The notes under the pieces are model-generated. The model did no database searches, had not been told where the DNA came from, and worked only from the letters and a program-made list of their open reading frames with translations. 64,000 nucleotides of DNA from Pseudomonas sp. KK4 (GTDB taxonomy: Bacteria > Pseudomonadota > Gammaproteobacteria > Pseudomonadales > Pseudomonadaceae), in assembly GCF_001984065.1 (NCBI RefSeq), contig NZ_LYVP01000004.1, forward strand, positions 91,841 through 155,840, given 5' to 3'. Both the position numbers and the translations under genes were made by a program. Of this stretch, positions 26,844-38,259 are shown one piece after another (the first letter of the stretch is position 1; each line of letters opens with the position of its first letter).

Positions 26844-27761
26844 ATGTCAGCAAAAGTAGTGGTAATCGGCAGCCTGAACATGGACCTGGTGACCCGGGCG
26901 CCGAGGTTGCCTCGGGGCGGTGAGACGCTGATCGGTCATTCGTTCTCCACGGTGTCCGGTGGCAAGGGTGCCAATCAGGCCGTGGCCGCCGCGCGACTGG
27001 GCGCGCAGGTATCGATGGTCGGTTGCGTGGGCAGCGACGCCTATGGCGCGGAACTTCGTGACGCTCTGCTGGCCGAGCAGATCGATTGTCAGGCGGTCAG
27101 CACCGTGGCCGGTTCCACCGGCGTGGCGTTGATCGTGGTCGACGACAACAGCCAGAACGCGATCGTGATCGTTGCCGGCGCCAACGGTGAGCTGACGCCG
27201 GCGCTGATCGGCTGTTTCGATTCCGTCCTGCAGGCCGCCGATGTGATCATCTGCCAGCTGGAAGTGCCCGATGCCACGGTGGGCCACGCGCTCAAGCGCG
27301 GTCGGGAACTGGGCAAGATCGTCATCCTCAACCCGGCGCCGGCCAGCGGCCCGTTGCCGGCGGCCTGGTACGCCAACATCGATTACCTGATTCCTAATGA
27401 GAGTGAAGCGACGGCGCTCAGCGGTTTGCCGGTGGACTCCCGGGAAACGGCGCAGGCAGCCGCGACTCGCCTGATCGAAATGGGGGCGGGCAAGGTGATC
27501 ATTACCCTCGGTGCCCAGGGCGCGTTGTTTGCCGACGGCCAGGGCTTCGAACACAGCGCGGCGCCTACCGTGAAAGCGGTCGACACGACGGCGGCGGGCG
27601 ATACCTTCGTCGGCGGTTTTGCCGCCGCGCTGGCCAGCGGTAAAAGTGAAGTCGATGCGATCCGTTTCGGCCAGATCGCCGCGGCCTTATCGGTCACCCG
27701 CGCTGGCGCGCAACCCTCGATTCCCACCTTGTCCGACGTGCAGGCGTTCAATACACCATGA
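26844..27761 (+). CDS. rbsK: Ribokinase
   Basis: This 305-residue PfkB-family kinase phosphorylates ribose at O5, feeding the pentose phosphate pathway. GSLNMDLV near the N-terminus and [15 protein letters not shown] near 38-52 bind the sugar, and [17 protein letters not shown] near 250 contains the catalytic aspartate. It overlaps rbsD by 4 bases. Confidence 0.95.
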   Translation: MSAKVVVIGSLNMDLVTRAPRLPRGGETLIGHSFSTVSGGKGANQAVAAARLGAQVSMVGCVGSDAYGAELRDALLAEQIDCQAVSTVAGSTGVALIVVDDNSQNAIVIVAGANGELTPALIGCFDSVLQAADVIICQLEVPDATVGHALKRGRELGKIVILNPAPASGPLPAAWYANIDYLIPNESEATALSGLPVDSRETAQAAATRLIEMGAGKVIITLGAQGALFADGQGFEHSAAPTVKAVDTTAAGDTFVGGFAAALASGKSEVDAIRFGQIAAALSVTRAGAQPSIPTLSDVQAFNTP

Positions 27762-28162
27762 AAAAGACTCCATTGCTCAACGTCGCACTGTCGCGACTGA
27801 TCGCCTCCCTCGGGCACGGCGACAAAGTAGTGATCGGTGACGCGGGGCTGCCAGTGCCGCCGGGCGTCGAGCTGATCGACCTGGCCCTGACCCACGGCGT
27901 TCCGGACTTCATCAGTACCTTGAAGGTCGTGCTCAGCGAGATGCAGGTCGAGAGCCATGTGCTGGCCCGGGAAATCCTCGAGAAAAAGCCAACGGCGCTG
28001 ACGGCGCTCGATCAGCTGAATGCCGAGGGTGCGCTGGGGCAGCGCGAGTTGCTCAGCCATGAGCAATTCAAAGGACTGAGCCGACAGGCCCGGGCGGTTG
28101 TACGGACTGGCGAATGCCAGCCGTACTGCAACATCGTCCTGGTCGCCGGAGTGACATTCTGA
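27758..28162 (+). CDS. rbsD: D-ribose pyranase
   Basis: This 134-residue enzyme converts beta-pyranose to beta-furanose ribose, the form used by ribokinase. The N-terminal [22 protein letters not shown] with the catalytic His near 20 and GDAGLPVP near 28 match RbsD, as does the C-terminal [14 protein letters not shown]. The 4-base overlap with rbsK indicates coupling. Confidence 0.94.
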   Translation: MKKTPLLNVALSRLIASLGHGDKVVIGDAGLPVPPGVELIDLALTHGVPDFISTLKVVLSEMQVESHVLAREILEKKPTALTALDQLNAEGALGQRELLSHEQFKGLSRQARAVVRTGECQPYCNIVLVAGVTF

Positions 28163-28199
28163 TTCGCCGTTGAATCCCACTTTGCACAAGGAGTGCGCC

Positions 28200-29228
28200 A
28201 TGTATCGTTACGCCCGTAAACTGCCTCATCTGCTTCGGAGCCTGCTGCTTGTGTCCCTGATGACCGCCACCGGCGCCCACGCGGCGGAAAAAATCGACTT
28301 GATCATCGACACCGATCCGGGGGCTGACGATGTGGTTGCGCTGCTGTTTGCGCTGGCGTCGCCGCAGGAATTGAACATCCGCGCCTTGACCACCGTCGCC
28401 GGCAATGTGCGTCTGGACAAGACCTCGCGCAATGCGCGACTGGCCCGCGAGTGGGCGGGACGCGAGGACGTGCCGGTCTACGCCGGCGCAAAGAAACCGC
28501 TGTTGCGCACACCCATCTACGCCGAGAACATCCATGGCATGGAAGGGCTGTCGGGCGTTCCCGTGCATGAGCCCAAGGCCGGCCTGGCCGAGGGCAGCGC
28601 GATCGACTACCTGATCGACACCTTGATGGCGGCCAAGCCCCACAGCATCACCCTCGCCATGCTGGGGCCGCAGACCAACCTGGCCCTGGCGCTGATTCAG
28701 GAGCCGGAGATCGTTCAGGGCATCAAGGAAGTGGTGATCATGGGCGGCGCACATTTCAACGGCGGCAACATCACGCCGGTGGCCGAATTCAACCTGTTCG
28801 CCGATCCGCAAGCGGCCGAGGTGGTGCTCAACAGTGGCGTGAAACTTACCTACCTGCCGCTGGACGTGACCCACAAGATCCTCACCAGCGACGCCCGCCT
28901 GAACCAGATCGCCGCGTTGAACAACAACGCCAGCAAACTGGTGGTCGACATTCTCAACGACTACATCAAGGCCGACATGGCGCACTACGGAATCCCGGGT
29001 GGACCGGTGCATGACGCAACGGTGATCGCTTACCTGCTCAAGCCTCAGCTGTCCAGCGGGCGTCAGGTCAACGTGGTGGTAGACAGTGGTGAGGGACCCG
29101 GGTTCGGGCAGACCATCGTTGACTGGCACGACGGCCTCAAGGCGCCCAAGAATGCGTTCTGGGTTGAAAACGGCGACGCTCAGGGATTCTTTGATTTGCT
29201 GACGCAGCGTCTGGCGCGTCTGAAGTAG
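28200..29228 (+). CDS. Nucleoside hydrolase with signal peptide
   Basis: This 342-residue enzyme of the inosine-uridine hydrolase family splits ribonucleosides into base and ribose. The calcium-binding DTDPGADDV near residue 36 and VIMGGAHFNGGN near 180 are intact. It starts with a Sec signal (about residues 1-29, ending AHA), so it is predicted to be periplasmic, unlike E. coli RihABC. ATG at 28200 follows AAGGAG. It is the last gene of the ribose operon, so free ribose from extracellular nucleosides would be delivered to RbsB. Confidence 0.9.
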   Translation: MYRYARKLPHLLRSLLLVSLMTATGAHAAEKIDLIIDTDPGADDVVALLFALASPQELNIRALTTVAGNVRLDKTSRNARLAREWAGREDVPVYAGAKKPLLRTPIYAENIHGMEGLSGVPVHEPKAGLAEGSAIDYLIDTLMAAKPHSITLAMLGPQTNLALALIQEPEIVQGIKEVVIMGGAHFNGGNITPVAEFNLFADPQAAEVVLNSGVKLTYLPLDVTHKILTSDARLNQIAALNNNASKLVVDILNDYIKADMAHYGIPGGPVHDATVIAYLLKPQLSSGRQVNVVVDSGEGPGFGQTIVDWHDGLKAPKNAFWVENGDAQGFFDLLTQRLARLK

Positions 29229-29229
29229 A

Positions 29230-29433
29230 TCACGCTTCTTCCGAATGCCTGACGCTCGTCGGGTACTTCTCGAAAATCTGCCCGATGAACGACTGGGCGG
29301 CTTCGGTGCCCAGTTCCTTGACCAATAGATCGATCGCAATGATCGCTAGCTCTTCAGGGCTGCCGGGACTGTAGGAGCTGTGGCCCTCTGGCCACTTGGC
29401 TTTGATGTCGGCGTCGATGCTTACGGTGGTCAT
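29230..29433 (-). CDS. Hypothetical protein, 67 residues
   Basis: I do not recognise this protein. From the ATG at 29433 it reads MTTVSIDADIKAKWPEGHSS, then an amphipathic helical part (ELAIIAIDLLVKELGTEAAQ). There is no signal peptide. It ends one base from the stop of the convergent nucleoside hydrolase gene. The longer frame to 29547 is not supported. Confidence 0.6.
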   Translation of the reverse strand: MTTVSIDADIKAKWPEGHSSYSPGSPEELAIIAIDLLVKELGTEAAQSFIGQIFEKYPTSVRHSEEA

Positions 29434-29564
29434 GATGGGCTCGTGCAGTCGAGGGTGTCTGAGCGAGGAGTTAACCATTTTGCCGGGCGTTTGGCACTGC
29501 GACTTAGGCATGAAAGAGCGGCTATGCGACACTTGGTCTTTGAACACTTTTCAAGGACTGCGTT

Positions 29565-29870
29565 GTGCAGATCGATCTGAACACCCCTGACGGCTTGACC
29601 CTCGAGGCCGTGCGTCAACTCTTGGCCTGCGCCAGCGACGATGACCACACCCAGTTGCGTGTGACCAAGGGCGGCATCGCCTATATTTCATCGGGCGTCG
29701 TGGGCGGCACCGATATCGATGGGTTGCTGTTTCGCCTGGAAACCTGGGCCAAGGGCTCCGGTTATGTCGGTCGTGTCGCTGCCAGCGACGAAGTCTGGGT
29801 CATGCAGATCTTCAATGCGCTGAAACAGAACTGGCCGAAACCGGCATTCGACTATATCGACGTTTATTGA
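29565..29870 (+). CDS. Hypothetical conserved protein, 101 residues
   Basis: The protein is soluble with mixed alpha/beta character and no signal peptide (MQIDLNTPDGLTLEAVRQLL at the start, FDYIDVY at the end). It starts at GTG behind AAGGACTGC. Good codon use and a defined ribosome site support it. I do not recognise a domain. It is divergent from the 67-residue gene. Confidence 0.65.
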   Translation: MQIDLNTPDGLTLEAVRQLLACASDDDHTQLRVTKGGIAYISSGVVGGTDIDGLLFRLETWAKGSGYVGRVAASDEVWVMQIFNALKQNWPKPAFDYIDVY

Positions 29871-30039
29871 GCGCCGTTCATATTCAGTCACGATTGAGGC
29901 GTGTAGGGCAGGGCGATGCTCAGGCAAACTCGCCGTTTGTTTTTAAACGAAGTGCAGGGGCGCCTGTACGTAATGTGAAACCAATCGCCATAACGGCGGT
30001 CGCACGATCTCAGCTTAATTATCGAAAAAAGGAGGCTTC

Positions 30040-30357
30040 ATGCCTTGGAAGCTCGCGTCATTGGGTACTTTGTTGGGCGTTGCCATGCTGTCAGGTTGCA
30101 GCACGGGCAGCACCGAGTCGGCAGACCCTGTTACGACGACTGACACAGGTCACAGCCGTTGTGAGGCCAAAGCGGCCGAGTTCGCCATTGGCAAACCGGC
30201 GTCCCCTGAGCTGCTGGAACAGGCGCGTACGCGTGCCGGGGCGCAGAATGCGCGGTTCCTTCAGCCTACCGATATGGTCACGCTGGAATACCGTTCCGAC
30301 CGTTTGAACCTCAATACCGATGCCAATCGAGTCATCATCCGCGTCAACTGCGGCTGA
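30040..30357 (+). CDS. Peptidase inhibitor I78 family lipoprotein
   Basis: This 105-residue protein has a lipoprotein signal with the lipobox AMLSGC (Cys near residue 20), then an I78-type domain: LLEQARTRAGAQNARFLQ near 58-75, VTLEYRSDRLN near 80 and IRVNCG at the end. Two cysteines (near 41 and 104) can form the conserved disulfide. I78 proteins inhibit serine peptidases, here predicted in the periplasm or at the outer membrane. ATG follows AAGGAGG. Confidence 0.82.
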   Translation: MPWKLASLGTLLGVAMLSGCSTGSTESADPVTTTDTGHSRCEAKAAEFAIGKPASPELLEQARTRAGAQNARFLQPTDMVTLEYRSDRLNLNTDANRVIIRVNCG

Positions 30358-30382
30358 TTGCTCGGGCATTTGCTTCACCCAT

Positions 30383-30414
30383 AAAAAACCCCGTCACATG
30401 GACGGGGTTTTTTT
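30383..30414. terminator. Bidirectional terminator between I78 and cold-shock genes
   Basis: AAAAAACCCCGTC pairs perfectly with GACGGGGTTTTTT across five bases. A-run and T-run flanks let it serve both convergent genes. Confidence 0.92.
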
Positions 30415-30428
30415 AGTGCGCCTGGAAA

Positions 30429-30641
30429 TTACTCTGGGCGAACTTGAGCAGCTTGCATACCCTTTTGGCCTTTCTCAGCCACGAAGGAAACGGTTTGGCC
30501 TTCTTTCAGGCTTTTGAAACCGTCGCTTTCGATAGCTTTGAAGTGTACGAACAGGTCGTCACCGCCACCTTGAGGAGTGATGAAGCCGAAGCCTTTTTCA
30601 TCGTTGAACCATTTAACGGTGCCGGTTTGGCGATTAGACAT
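30429..30641 (-). CDS. Cold-shock domain protein (CspA/CapB-like)
   Basis: This 70-residue single-domain RNA chaperone has both RNA-binding motifs, KGFGFI near residue 16 and LFVHF near 30, and starts [17 protein letters not shown] like CapB of cold-adapted pseudomonads. ATG at 30641 follows GGAGATACACC. A long AT/T-rich leader region upstream (to about 30,900) is compatible with the structured 5' leaders of cold-shock mRNAs. The frame upstream of the ATG is leader, not protein. Confidence 0.94.
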   Translation of the reverse strand: MSNRQTGTVKWFNDEKGFGFITPQGGGDDLFVHFKAIESDGFKSLKEGQTVSFVAEKGQKGMQAAQVRPE

Positions 30642-30932
30642 GGTGTATCTCCAAGAAACATATATTTTCAGTAGTACTGTGCTGCTCAGGCCAACTGGGC
30701 ACACCGGGGTATCATAGTCGAAATGTTCGCTTTGGGAGCCCCCCGCAGGTGCCGTTTGCCCTACAGTCACACATTCTTTGTTGCCTGTTTCGGCTGCAAG
30801 CCCCGTTTTAAAAGGCTTTCAGCCGAACGTAAAGACGATAAAAAAAGCTGTAAAACCTGCATAAATCGTAGAAAAAAGCCCTTTTCAGCCGCTTTTTTTC
30901 AGCTCAAAACGCATTTTCAGGCTGGGTCGGGC

Positions 30933-31235
30933 TTATTTTTTCGCCGGGTTATTGGCCTTGCACTTGCTGATTTGGGTCAGCGCCTGTCGTTGCAGTTCCT
31001 CGCTGGCCTTGTTATCCATCAGTGCCTGAAGGTCTTTGGCCGGATAGGATTTGATCGCGTCAGCCCCGCAAGCGCAGTGGGCTTTTGCCGCCGCAGCGCC
31101 AATCTGTGGCGTAGCGGCCTCGGTGCACTGGGCCATGTACTTCTCGCGCTCACCCTTGGGCCAATCGGCGTGGGCGGCCAGTGGCAGCAGCAGAACGATA
31201 GGTGCGACTACAGCGAAAAAACGATTCAGACGCAT
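30933..31235 (-). CDS. Hypothetical secreted protein with signal peptide, 100 residues
   Basis: The protein begins MRLNRFFAVVAPIVLLLPLA with cleavage predicted after AHA (near residue 24). The mature part is helical with four cysteines (near 37, 54, 56 and 92), so disulfides are likely in the periplasm. I do not recognise a family. ATG at 31235 is preceded by AAGGAG at a longer-than-usual distance; an ATG 24 bases upstream is a less likely alternative. Confidence 0.72.
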   Translation of the reverse strand: MRLNRFFAVVAPIVLLLPLAAHADWPKGEREKYMAQCTEAATPQIGAAAAKAHCACGADAIKSYPAKDLQALMDNKASEELQRQALTQISKCKANNPAKK

Positions 31236-31608
31236 GCCAGCATGCTCCTTGTGGGTCAATGTCTTGTTATCTGAGGGGTGAAGCGAGGTTCAAGTTCAGC
31301 ACTCTGGCATAAAAATGCCGTATTTGCCCCAGTTGTAACCTCCACGCCGCCACGACCGTTCATCTGTGCTAGCATGCCCCGCTCGGGCGTTCGCAGGCGC
31401 CGGTCGACCTTCAGTCCTGGCCGCGGCGAATACCCGAAAAATCCTGATTTGAATCCCAGTCACTCTGGTTCGGTTTTCCGGTTGGCCGCAAGGCTCCTGC
31501 CGCTGTAAGGCAGGCGTTCGTCATTGAATGGCCTGGATCGGATCTTGTACTGGCTCATCCCAACCCACGTGACCTTTGGTAGGGGTCACCACTAGGAGAG
31601 GAGGCGCC
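31236..31608. other. Leader region upstream of thrS
   Basis: No gene is supported. The strand facing thrS contains a CCTGCC/GGCAGG hairpin near 31,497-31,515 and a GTGACC...GGTCAC hairpin near 31,570-31,590 just before the ribosome site. The second could take part in translational control, as the thrS operator does in E. coli, but I cannot show tRNA mimicry. Confidence 0.4.
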
Positions 31609-33531
31609 ATGCCAACTATTACTCTTCCCGACGGCAGTCAACGCTCATTCGATCACCCGGTTTCCATCGCCGAGGTCGCCGCATCCATCGGTGCCGGTCT
31701 GGCCAAGGCCACCGTGGCCGGCAAGGTCAATGGCAAGCTGGCTGATGCCAGCGACATCATCGACAGCGACGCTACGCTGCAAATCATCACGCCAAAGGAT
31801 GAAGAGGGGCTGGAGATCATTCGCCACTCTTGTGCGCACCTGGTTGGCCATGCGGTCAAGCAGCTGTACCCGACCGCCAAAATGGTGATCGGTCCGGTTA
31901 TCGACGACGGCTTCTATTACGACATCGCTTACGAGCGTCCTTTTACACCGGACGACATGGCGGCCATCGAGCAGCGCATGCAGCAGCTGATCGAGAAAGA
32001 TTACGACGTGATCAAGAAAGTCACTCCGCGCGCCGAAGTGATTGAAGTGTTCAAGGCCCGTGGCGAAGACTACAAGCTGCGCCTGGTCGAGGACATGCCG
32101 AACGAACAGGCCATGGGCCTGTACTATCACGAAGAATACGTCGACATGTGCCGCGGTCCGCACGTGCCGAACACTCGCTTCCTGAAATCCTTCAAGTTGA
32201 CCAAGTTGTCTGGCGCCTACTGGCGCGGCGATGCCAAGAACGAGCAACTGCAGCGCGTCTATGGCACCGCTTGGGCTGACAAGAAGCAACTGGCGGCCTA
32301 CATCCAGCGTATCGAAGAAGCCGAAAAGCGCGATCACCGCAAGATCGGCAAGCGCCTTGGGCTGTTCCACACTCAGGAAGAAGCGCCGGGCATGGTGTTC
32401 TGGCACCCCAACGGCTGGACCCTGTACCAGGTGCTCGAGCAGTACATGCGCAAGGTGCAGCGCGACAACGGCTACCTGGAGATCAAGACGCCACAGGTCG
32501 TCGACCGCAGTCTGTGGGAGAAATCCGGGCACTGGGCCAACTATGCCGACAACATGTTCACCACTGAGTCGGAAAGTCGCGACTACGCCATCAAGCCAAT
32601 GAACTGCCCTTGCCACGTGCAAGTGTTCAACCAGGGCCTGAAGAGCTACCGTGAGCTGCCGATGCGTCTGGCCGAGTTCGGTGCCTGCCACCGTAACGAG
32701 CCGTCAGGTGCGCTGCACGGCATTATGCGTGTGCGTGCGTTCACCCAGGACGATGCGCACATCTTCTGCACCGAAGAGCAGATGCAGGTCGAGTCCGCTG
32801 CATTCATCAAGCTGACCATGGATGTCTACGCCGACTTCGGCTTCAAGGACATCGAGATGAAGCTGTCCACTCGTCCGGAAAAACGTGTGGGCTCCGACGA
32901 GTTGTGGGATCGCGCAGAAGCTGCGCTGGCCGCAGCCCTTGATAGCGCTGGCCTGCCGTACGATCTGCAACCGGGCGAGGGTGCGTTCTACGGTCCGAAG
33001 ATCGAGTTCTCGCTCAAAGATTGTCTCGGTCGAGTGTGGCAATGTGGTACTTTGCAGCTCGATTTTAACCTGCCTGTCCGTCTGGGCGCCGAATACGTCT
33101 CCGAAGACAACAGCCGCAAGCATCCGGTGATGTTGCATCGGGCGATTCTGGGCTCCTTCGAGCGTTTCGTCGGAATTCTGATCGAGCACTACGAGGGTGC
33201 ATTCCCTGCGTGGCTTGCGCCGACTCAGGCCGTGGTGATGAATATCACTGATAAACAGGCAGATTTTGTCAGCGAAGTGGAAAAAACTCTCAACGAAAGC
33301 GGGTTTCGTGCCAAGTCTGACTTGAGAAATGAAAAGATCGGCTTTAAAATCCGCGAGCATACCTTGCTCAAGGTTCCCTATCTCTTGGTTATTGGAGATA
33401 AGGAAGTCGAGATGCAGACTGTCGCTGTGCGTACTCGCGAAGGTGCTGACCTGGGCTCGATGCCCGTCGCCCAGTTCGCCGAGTTCCTCGCGCAAGCGGT
33501 TTCCCGGCGTGGTCGCCAAGATTCGGAGTAA
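31609..33531 (+). CDS. thrS: Threonyl-tRNA synthetase
   Basis: This 640-residue class II synthetase has the TGS domain (about 1-62), the editing domain (about 65-225), the catalytic core with [10 protein letters not shown] near 332 and [20 protein letters not shown] near 358, and a C-terminal anticodon-binding domain. Start at 31609 follows GGAGAGGAGG. It opens the thrS-infC-rpmI-rplT-pheST-ihfA cluster and ends two bases before the likely infC start. Confidence 0.97.
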   Translation: MPTITLPDGSQRSFDHPVSIAEVAASIGAGLAKATVAGKVNGKLADASDIIDSDATLQIITPKDEEGLEIIRHSCAHLVGHAVKQLYPTAKMVIGPVIDDGFYYDIAYERPFTPDDMAAIEQRMQQLIEKDYDVIKKVTPRAEVIEVFKARGEDYKLRLVEDMPNEQAMGLYYHEEYVDMCRGPHVPNTRFLKSFKLTKLSGAYWRGDAKNEQLQRVYGTAWADKKQLAAYIQRIEEAEKRDHRKIGKRLGLFHTQEEAPGMVFWHPNGWTLYQVLEQYMRKVQRDNGYLEIKTPQVVDRSLWEKSGHWANYADNMFTTESESRDYAIKPMNCPCHVQVFNQGLKSYRELPMRLAEFGACHRNEPSGALHGIMRVRAFTQDDAHIFCTEEQMQVESAAFIKLTMDVYADFGFKDIEMKLSTRPEKRVGSDELWDRAEAALAAALDSAGLPYDLQPGEGAFYGPKIEFSLKDCLGRVWQCGTLQLDFNLPVRLGAEYVSEDNSRKHPVMLHRAILGSFERFVGILIEHYEGAFPAWLAPTQAVVMNITDKQADFVSEVEKTLNESGFRAKSDLRNEKIGFKIREHTLLKVPYLLVIGDKEVEMQTVAVRTREGADLGSMPVAQFAEFLAQAVSRRGRQDSE

Positions 33532-33533
33532 TT

Positions 33534-34082
33534 ATTATTAAGCGTGAAATGAGACAAGATAAACGAGCTGCACCGAAGGCCCCGATCAACGAGAATATCT
33601 CGGCACGCGAGGTTCGGTTAATTGGCGCTGACGGCGAGCAGATTGGCATCGTCTCGATTGATGAAGCGCTTCGTATTGCTGAAGAAGCCAAGCTTGATCT
33701 GGTAGAAATCTCCGCTGACGCTGTCCCGCCTGTATGTCGGGTGATGGACTACGGCAAATCGATCTTCGAAAAGAAGAAGCAGATTGCTGCGGCGAAGAAG
33801 AACCAGAAGCAGATTCAGGTAAAAGAAATCAAGTTTCGTCCAGGGACGGAGGAAGGGGATTACCAGGTAAAACTGCGCAACCTGGTACGTTTCCTGAGTG
33901 ACGGGGACAGGGCCAAGGTATCCTTGCGATTCCGCGGCCGTGAGATGGCCCACCAGGAGCTGGGGATGGAACTCCTCAAGCGAGTTGAAGGTGACTTGCT
34001 CGAGTACGGTTCGGTCGAACAGCATCCTAAGATGGAAGGACGCCAGCTGATCATGGTCATCGCCCCGAAAAAGAAGAAGTAA
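33534..34082 (+). CDS. infC: Translation initiation factor IF-3
   Basis: This protein of about 182 residues binds the 30S subunit and proofreads start codons. The N-terminal domain [19 protein letters not shown] and C-terminal domain ([19 protein letters not shown] to MVIAPKKKK) are complete. The first ATG in frame is 33549, but it has no ribosome site; an ATT triplet run at 33531-33539 follows GGAG (33525-33528), so I start at the ATT at 33534 (33537 is equally possible). Rare AUU starts are the known basis of IF-3 autoregulation in E. coli. Confidence 0.93.
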   Translation: MIKREMRQDKRAAPKAPINENISAREVRLIGADGEQIGIVSIDEALRIAEEAKLDLVEISADAVPPVCRVMDYGKSIFEKKKQIAAAKKNQKQIQVKEIKFRPGTEEGDYQVKLRNLVRFLSDGDRAKVSLRFRGREMAHQELGMELLKRVEGDLLEYGSVEQHPKMEGRQLIMVIAPKKKK

Positions 34083-34142
34083 TCAACAGGGCACGGCAGG
34101 CCTTCTGATTATGTTTATCAACTGAATGCGGAGTATCCGAAC

Positions 34143-34337
34143 ATGCCAAAAATGAAGACCAAAAGTGGTGCTGCTAAGCGGTTTCTGAAAACTGCTAACG
34201 GTATCAAGCACAAGCACGCTTTCAAGAGCCACATCCTGACCAAAATGTCGACCAAGCGTAAGCGTCAACTGCGCGGTAGCAGCTTGCTGCATCCGTCTGA
34301 CGTGGCAAAAGTCGAGCGCATGCTGCGCCTTCGTTAA
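34143..34337 (+). CDS. rpmI: Ribosomal protein bL35
   Basis: This 64-residue basic protein ([14 protein letters not shown] to VERMLRLR) has the standard bL35 length and sequence and is part of the 50S subunit. It lies between infC and rplT as in most bacteria. Confidence 0.97.
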   Translation: MPKMKTKSGAAKRFLKTANGIKHKHAFKSHILTKMSTKRKRQLRGSSLLHPSDVAKVERMLRLR

Positions 34338-34365
34338 TTTTAGTCAAGAATAGAGGAAGTAACTC

Positions 34366-34722
34366 ATGGCTCGTGTAAAGCGTGGCGTCATTGCCCGTAA
34401 GCGTCACAAAAAAATTCTGAAACTTGCTAAAGGCTACTACGGCGCACGCTCCCGCGTATTCCGTGTTGCCAAGCAAGCGGTAATCAAGGCAGGCCAATAC
34501 GCCTACCGTGACCGTCGTCAGAAAAAACGTCAGTTCCGCGCTCTGTGGATCGCCCGTATCAACGCTGGTGCTCGTATCAACGGTCTGTCCTACAGCCGTT
34601 TCATCGCCGGCCTGAAAAAAGCGTCCATCGAGATCGACCGTAAGGTTCTGGCTGATCTGGCAGTGAACGAAAAAGCGGCGTTTGCTGCGATTGTCGAGAA
34701 AGCTAAAGCCACCTTGGCTTAA
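34366..34722 (+). CDS. rplT: Ribosomal protein bL20
   Basis: This 118-residue protein ([19 protein letters not shown] at the start) is a primary assembly protein of the 50S subunit. In E. coli it represses its own operon by binding a leader in rpmI mRNA; whether that structure exists here was not tested. A terminator follows. Confidence 0.97.
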   Translation: MARVKRGVIARKRHKKILKLAKGYYGARSRVFRVAKQAVIKAGQYAYRDRRQKKRQFRALWIARINAGARINGLSYSRFIAGLKKASIEIDRKVLADLAVNEKAAFAAIVEKAKATLA

Positions 34723-34780
34723 GTACCCCCGACAGTCACCCGGCCTCACCTCCGTGGGGTCAGGTGTTAAACGTCATAAA

Positions 34781-35848
<1,068 letters not shown>

Positions 35849-35874
35849 TCGTAACGAATTCTTAGGAGAGCAGG

Positions 35875-38256
35875 ATGAAATTCAGTGAACAATGGCTGCG
35901 TGGCTGGGTTAGCCCGCAGGTAAGTCGCGACGAGCTGGTTGCTCGTCTGTCGATGGCCGGCCTTGAGGTCGATAGCGTGACCCCGGCCGCCGGTGAATTC
36001 ACCGGCGTCATCGTCGGTGAGGTGCTGAGCACAGAACAACACCCGGACGCCGACAAGTTGCGCGTTTGCCAGGTCAGCAACGGTTCGGAAACTTTCCAGG
36101 TCGTGTGCGGCGCGCCAAACGTGCGCCCCGGTCTGAAGATCCCGTTCGCCACCATCGGCGCCGAACTGCCGGGCGACTTCAAGATCAAGAAAGCCAAGCT
36201 GCGTGGCGTTGAGTCCAACGGCATGCTGTGCTCGCAAGCCGAACTGCAAGTCGGCGAGGGCAATGATGGCCTGATGGAACTGCCGGCCGATGCGCCAGTG
36301 GGTCAGGATATTCGTGAGTACCTGGGCCTGGACGACGCCAGCATCGAGGTCGACCTGACCCCGAACCGTGGCGACTGCCTGTCCCTGGCGGGCCTGGCCC
36401 GTGAAGTCGGCGCGCTGTACAACACGCCAGTGACCCGTCCGGTGGTTGCCGCAGTACCCGCGGCGCACGATGAAGTTCGCTCGGTCGAAGTACTGGCCCC
36501 CGCTGCCTGCCCGCGTTACCTGGGCCGTGTGATCCGTAACGTAGACCTGTCGAAGCCAACGCCGCTGTGGATGGTCGAGCGTCTGCGTCGCGCGGACGTG
36601 CGCAGCATCGATGCCGCGGTGGACATCACCAACTACGTGATGCTGGAGCTGGGGCAGCCGCTGCACGCTTTCGATCTCGCCGAAATCAACGGCGGCATCC
36701 GCGTGCGCATGGCCGAAGAAGGGGAGAAACTGGTACTCCTCGACGGTCAGGAAGTCAGCCTGCGTAGCGATACGCTGGTGATCGCCGACCATACCCGCGC
36801 CCTGGCGATTGCAGGGGTCATGGGCGGTGAGCACAGCGGCGTCAACACCGCGACTACCCGTGACATCTTCCTCGAAAGCGCGTTTTTCGATCAGATTGCC
36901 GTCGCTGGCAAGGCCCGTTCCTATGGCCTGCACACCGATGCATCGCACCGCTACGAGCGTGGTGTGGACTGGCAACTGGCCCGTGAAGCCATGGAGCGCG
37001 CCACTGGCCTGCTGCTGGACATCACCGGCGGCGAAGCCGGCCCGATCATCGAAACCGTCAGCGAGCAGCACCTGCCATCGATCGCACCGGTAACCCTGCG
37101 TGCGCAACGCATCACCCAGATGCTGGGCATGGAAATGGATTCGGCCGAAGTCGAGAGCCTGCTCGGCGGCCTGGGCCTGGCCATCAAGGCTGCCGGGGCA
37201 GGGCAGTGGCGCGTAGACGTGCCAAGTCATCGCTTCGACATCAGCCTGGAAGTCGACCTGATCGAAGAACTGGCTCGCCTCTACGGCTACAACCGCCTGC
37301 CGGTGCGTTACCCGCAAGCGCGTCTGGCGCCACAAGCCAAGGCTGAAGCGCGCAGCGACCTGCCGGAACTGCGCCGCCTGCTGGTAGCCCGTGGTTATCA
37401 GGAAGCGATCACCTACAGCTTCATCGATCCGAAACAGTTCGAGTTGTTTAATCCAGGTGTCGAGCCACTGCTGTTGGCCAACCCGATTTCCAACGACATG
37501 GCTGCCATGCGTTCATCGCTGTGGCCAGGCTTGGTCAAGGCACTCCAGCACAACTTGAATCGCCAGCAGGATCGCGTTCGTTTGTTCGAAAGCGGCTTGC
37601 GTTTCGTCGGTCAACTCGACGGCTTGAAGCAAGAGCCGATGCTCGCCGGTGTGGTTTGCGGTAGCCGTCTGCCGGAAGGCTGGGCGCAAGGTCGCGATGT
37701 CGTCGATTTCTTCGACGTCAAGGCTGATGTTGAAGCAGTACTGGGCTTCGCCGGTGCACTGGATGCGTTCACCTTCGTACCGGGCAAGCACCCAGCGTTG
37801 CACCCGGGTCAGACCGCGCGCATCGAGCGGGAAGGTCGACTGGTCGGTTTCGTTGGCGCGATCCACCCGGAACTGTCGAAGACACTGGGCCTGGATCGTC
37901 CGGTCTTCGTTTTCGAGCTGGTTCTGGCGGAAGTGGCGTCGGGCAAAATGCCGAAATTCCACGAGTTATCGCGCTTTCCTGAAGTGCGTCGTGACCTTGC
38001 ACTGATTGCCCACCAGGACGTTGCAGCCTCGGCTGTACTGGACGTAATCCGTGAAAATGCAGGCGAATGGCTGACAGACCTCAGGCTATTTGACGTGTAT
38101 CAGGGTAAAGGCATTGATCCTGATAGAAAAAGCCTCGCAGTCGGCTTGACCTGGCAGCATCCATCGCGCACTCTTAATGACGATGAGGTGAATTCCACGA
38201 CGCAAAATATCCTCACCTCGCTCGAACAAAGGTTGAACGCCACGTTAAGGAAGTGA
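35875..38256 (+). CDS. pheT: Phenylalanyl-tRNA synthetase beta subunit
   Basis: This 793-residue subunit has the N-terminal tRNA-binding fold (about 40-150), the B3/B4 editing domain that removes mischarged tyrosine (about 210-380), two B5 domains, a synthetase-like core and a C-terminal ferredoxin-fold anticodon-binding domain (about 700-793). ATG follows AGGAGAG. Length is normal. Confidence 0.97.
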   Translation: MKFSEQWLRGWVSPQVSRDELVARLSMAGLEVDSVTPAAGEFTGVIVGEVLSTEQHPDADKLRVCQVSNGSETFQVVCGAPNVRPGLKIPFATIGAELPGDFKIKKAKLRGVESNGMLCSQAELQVGEGNDGLMELPADAPVGQDIREYLGLDDASIEVDLTPNRGDCLSLAGLAREVGALYNTPVTRPVVAAVPAAHDEVRSVEVLAPAACPRYLGRVIRNVDLSKPTPLWMVERLRRADVRSIDAAVDITNYVMLELGQPLHAFDLAEINGGIRVRMAEEGEKLVLLDGQEVSLRSDTLVIADHTRALAIAGVMGGEHSGVNTATTRDIFLESAFFDQIAVAGKARSYGLHTDASHRYERGVDWQLAREAMERATGLLLDITGGEAGPIIETVSEQHLPSIAPVTLRAQRITQMLGMEMDSAEVESLLGGLGLAIKAAGAGQWRVDVPSHRFDISLEVDLIEELARLYGYNRLPVRYPQARLAPQAKAEARSDLPELRRLLVARGYQEAITYSFIDPKQFELFNPGVEPLLLANPISNDMAAMRSSLWPGLVKALQHNLNRQQDRVRLFESGLRFVGQLDGLKQEPMLAGVVCGSRLPEGWAQGRDVVDFFDVKADVEAVLGFAGALDAFTFVPGKHPALHPGQTARIEREGRLVGFVGAIHPELSKTLGLDRPVFVFELVLAEVASGKMPKFHELSRFPEVRRDLALIAHQDVAASAVLDVIRENAGEWLTDLRLFDVYQGKGIDPDRKSLAVGLTWQHPSRTLNDDEVNSTTQNILTSLEQRLNATLRK

Positions 38257-38259
38257 CGT

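Noticed and set aside
31380..31600. Cobalamin or other riboswitch before thrS
   Set aside because: GC-rich hairpins are present but no B12-box or other known riboswitch core is recognisable.
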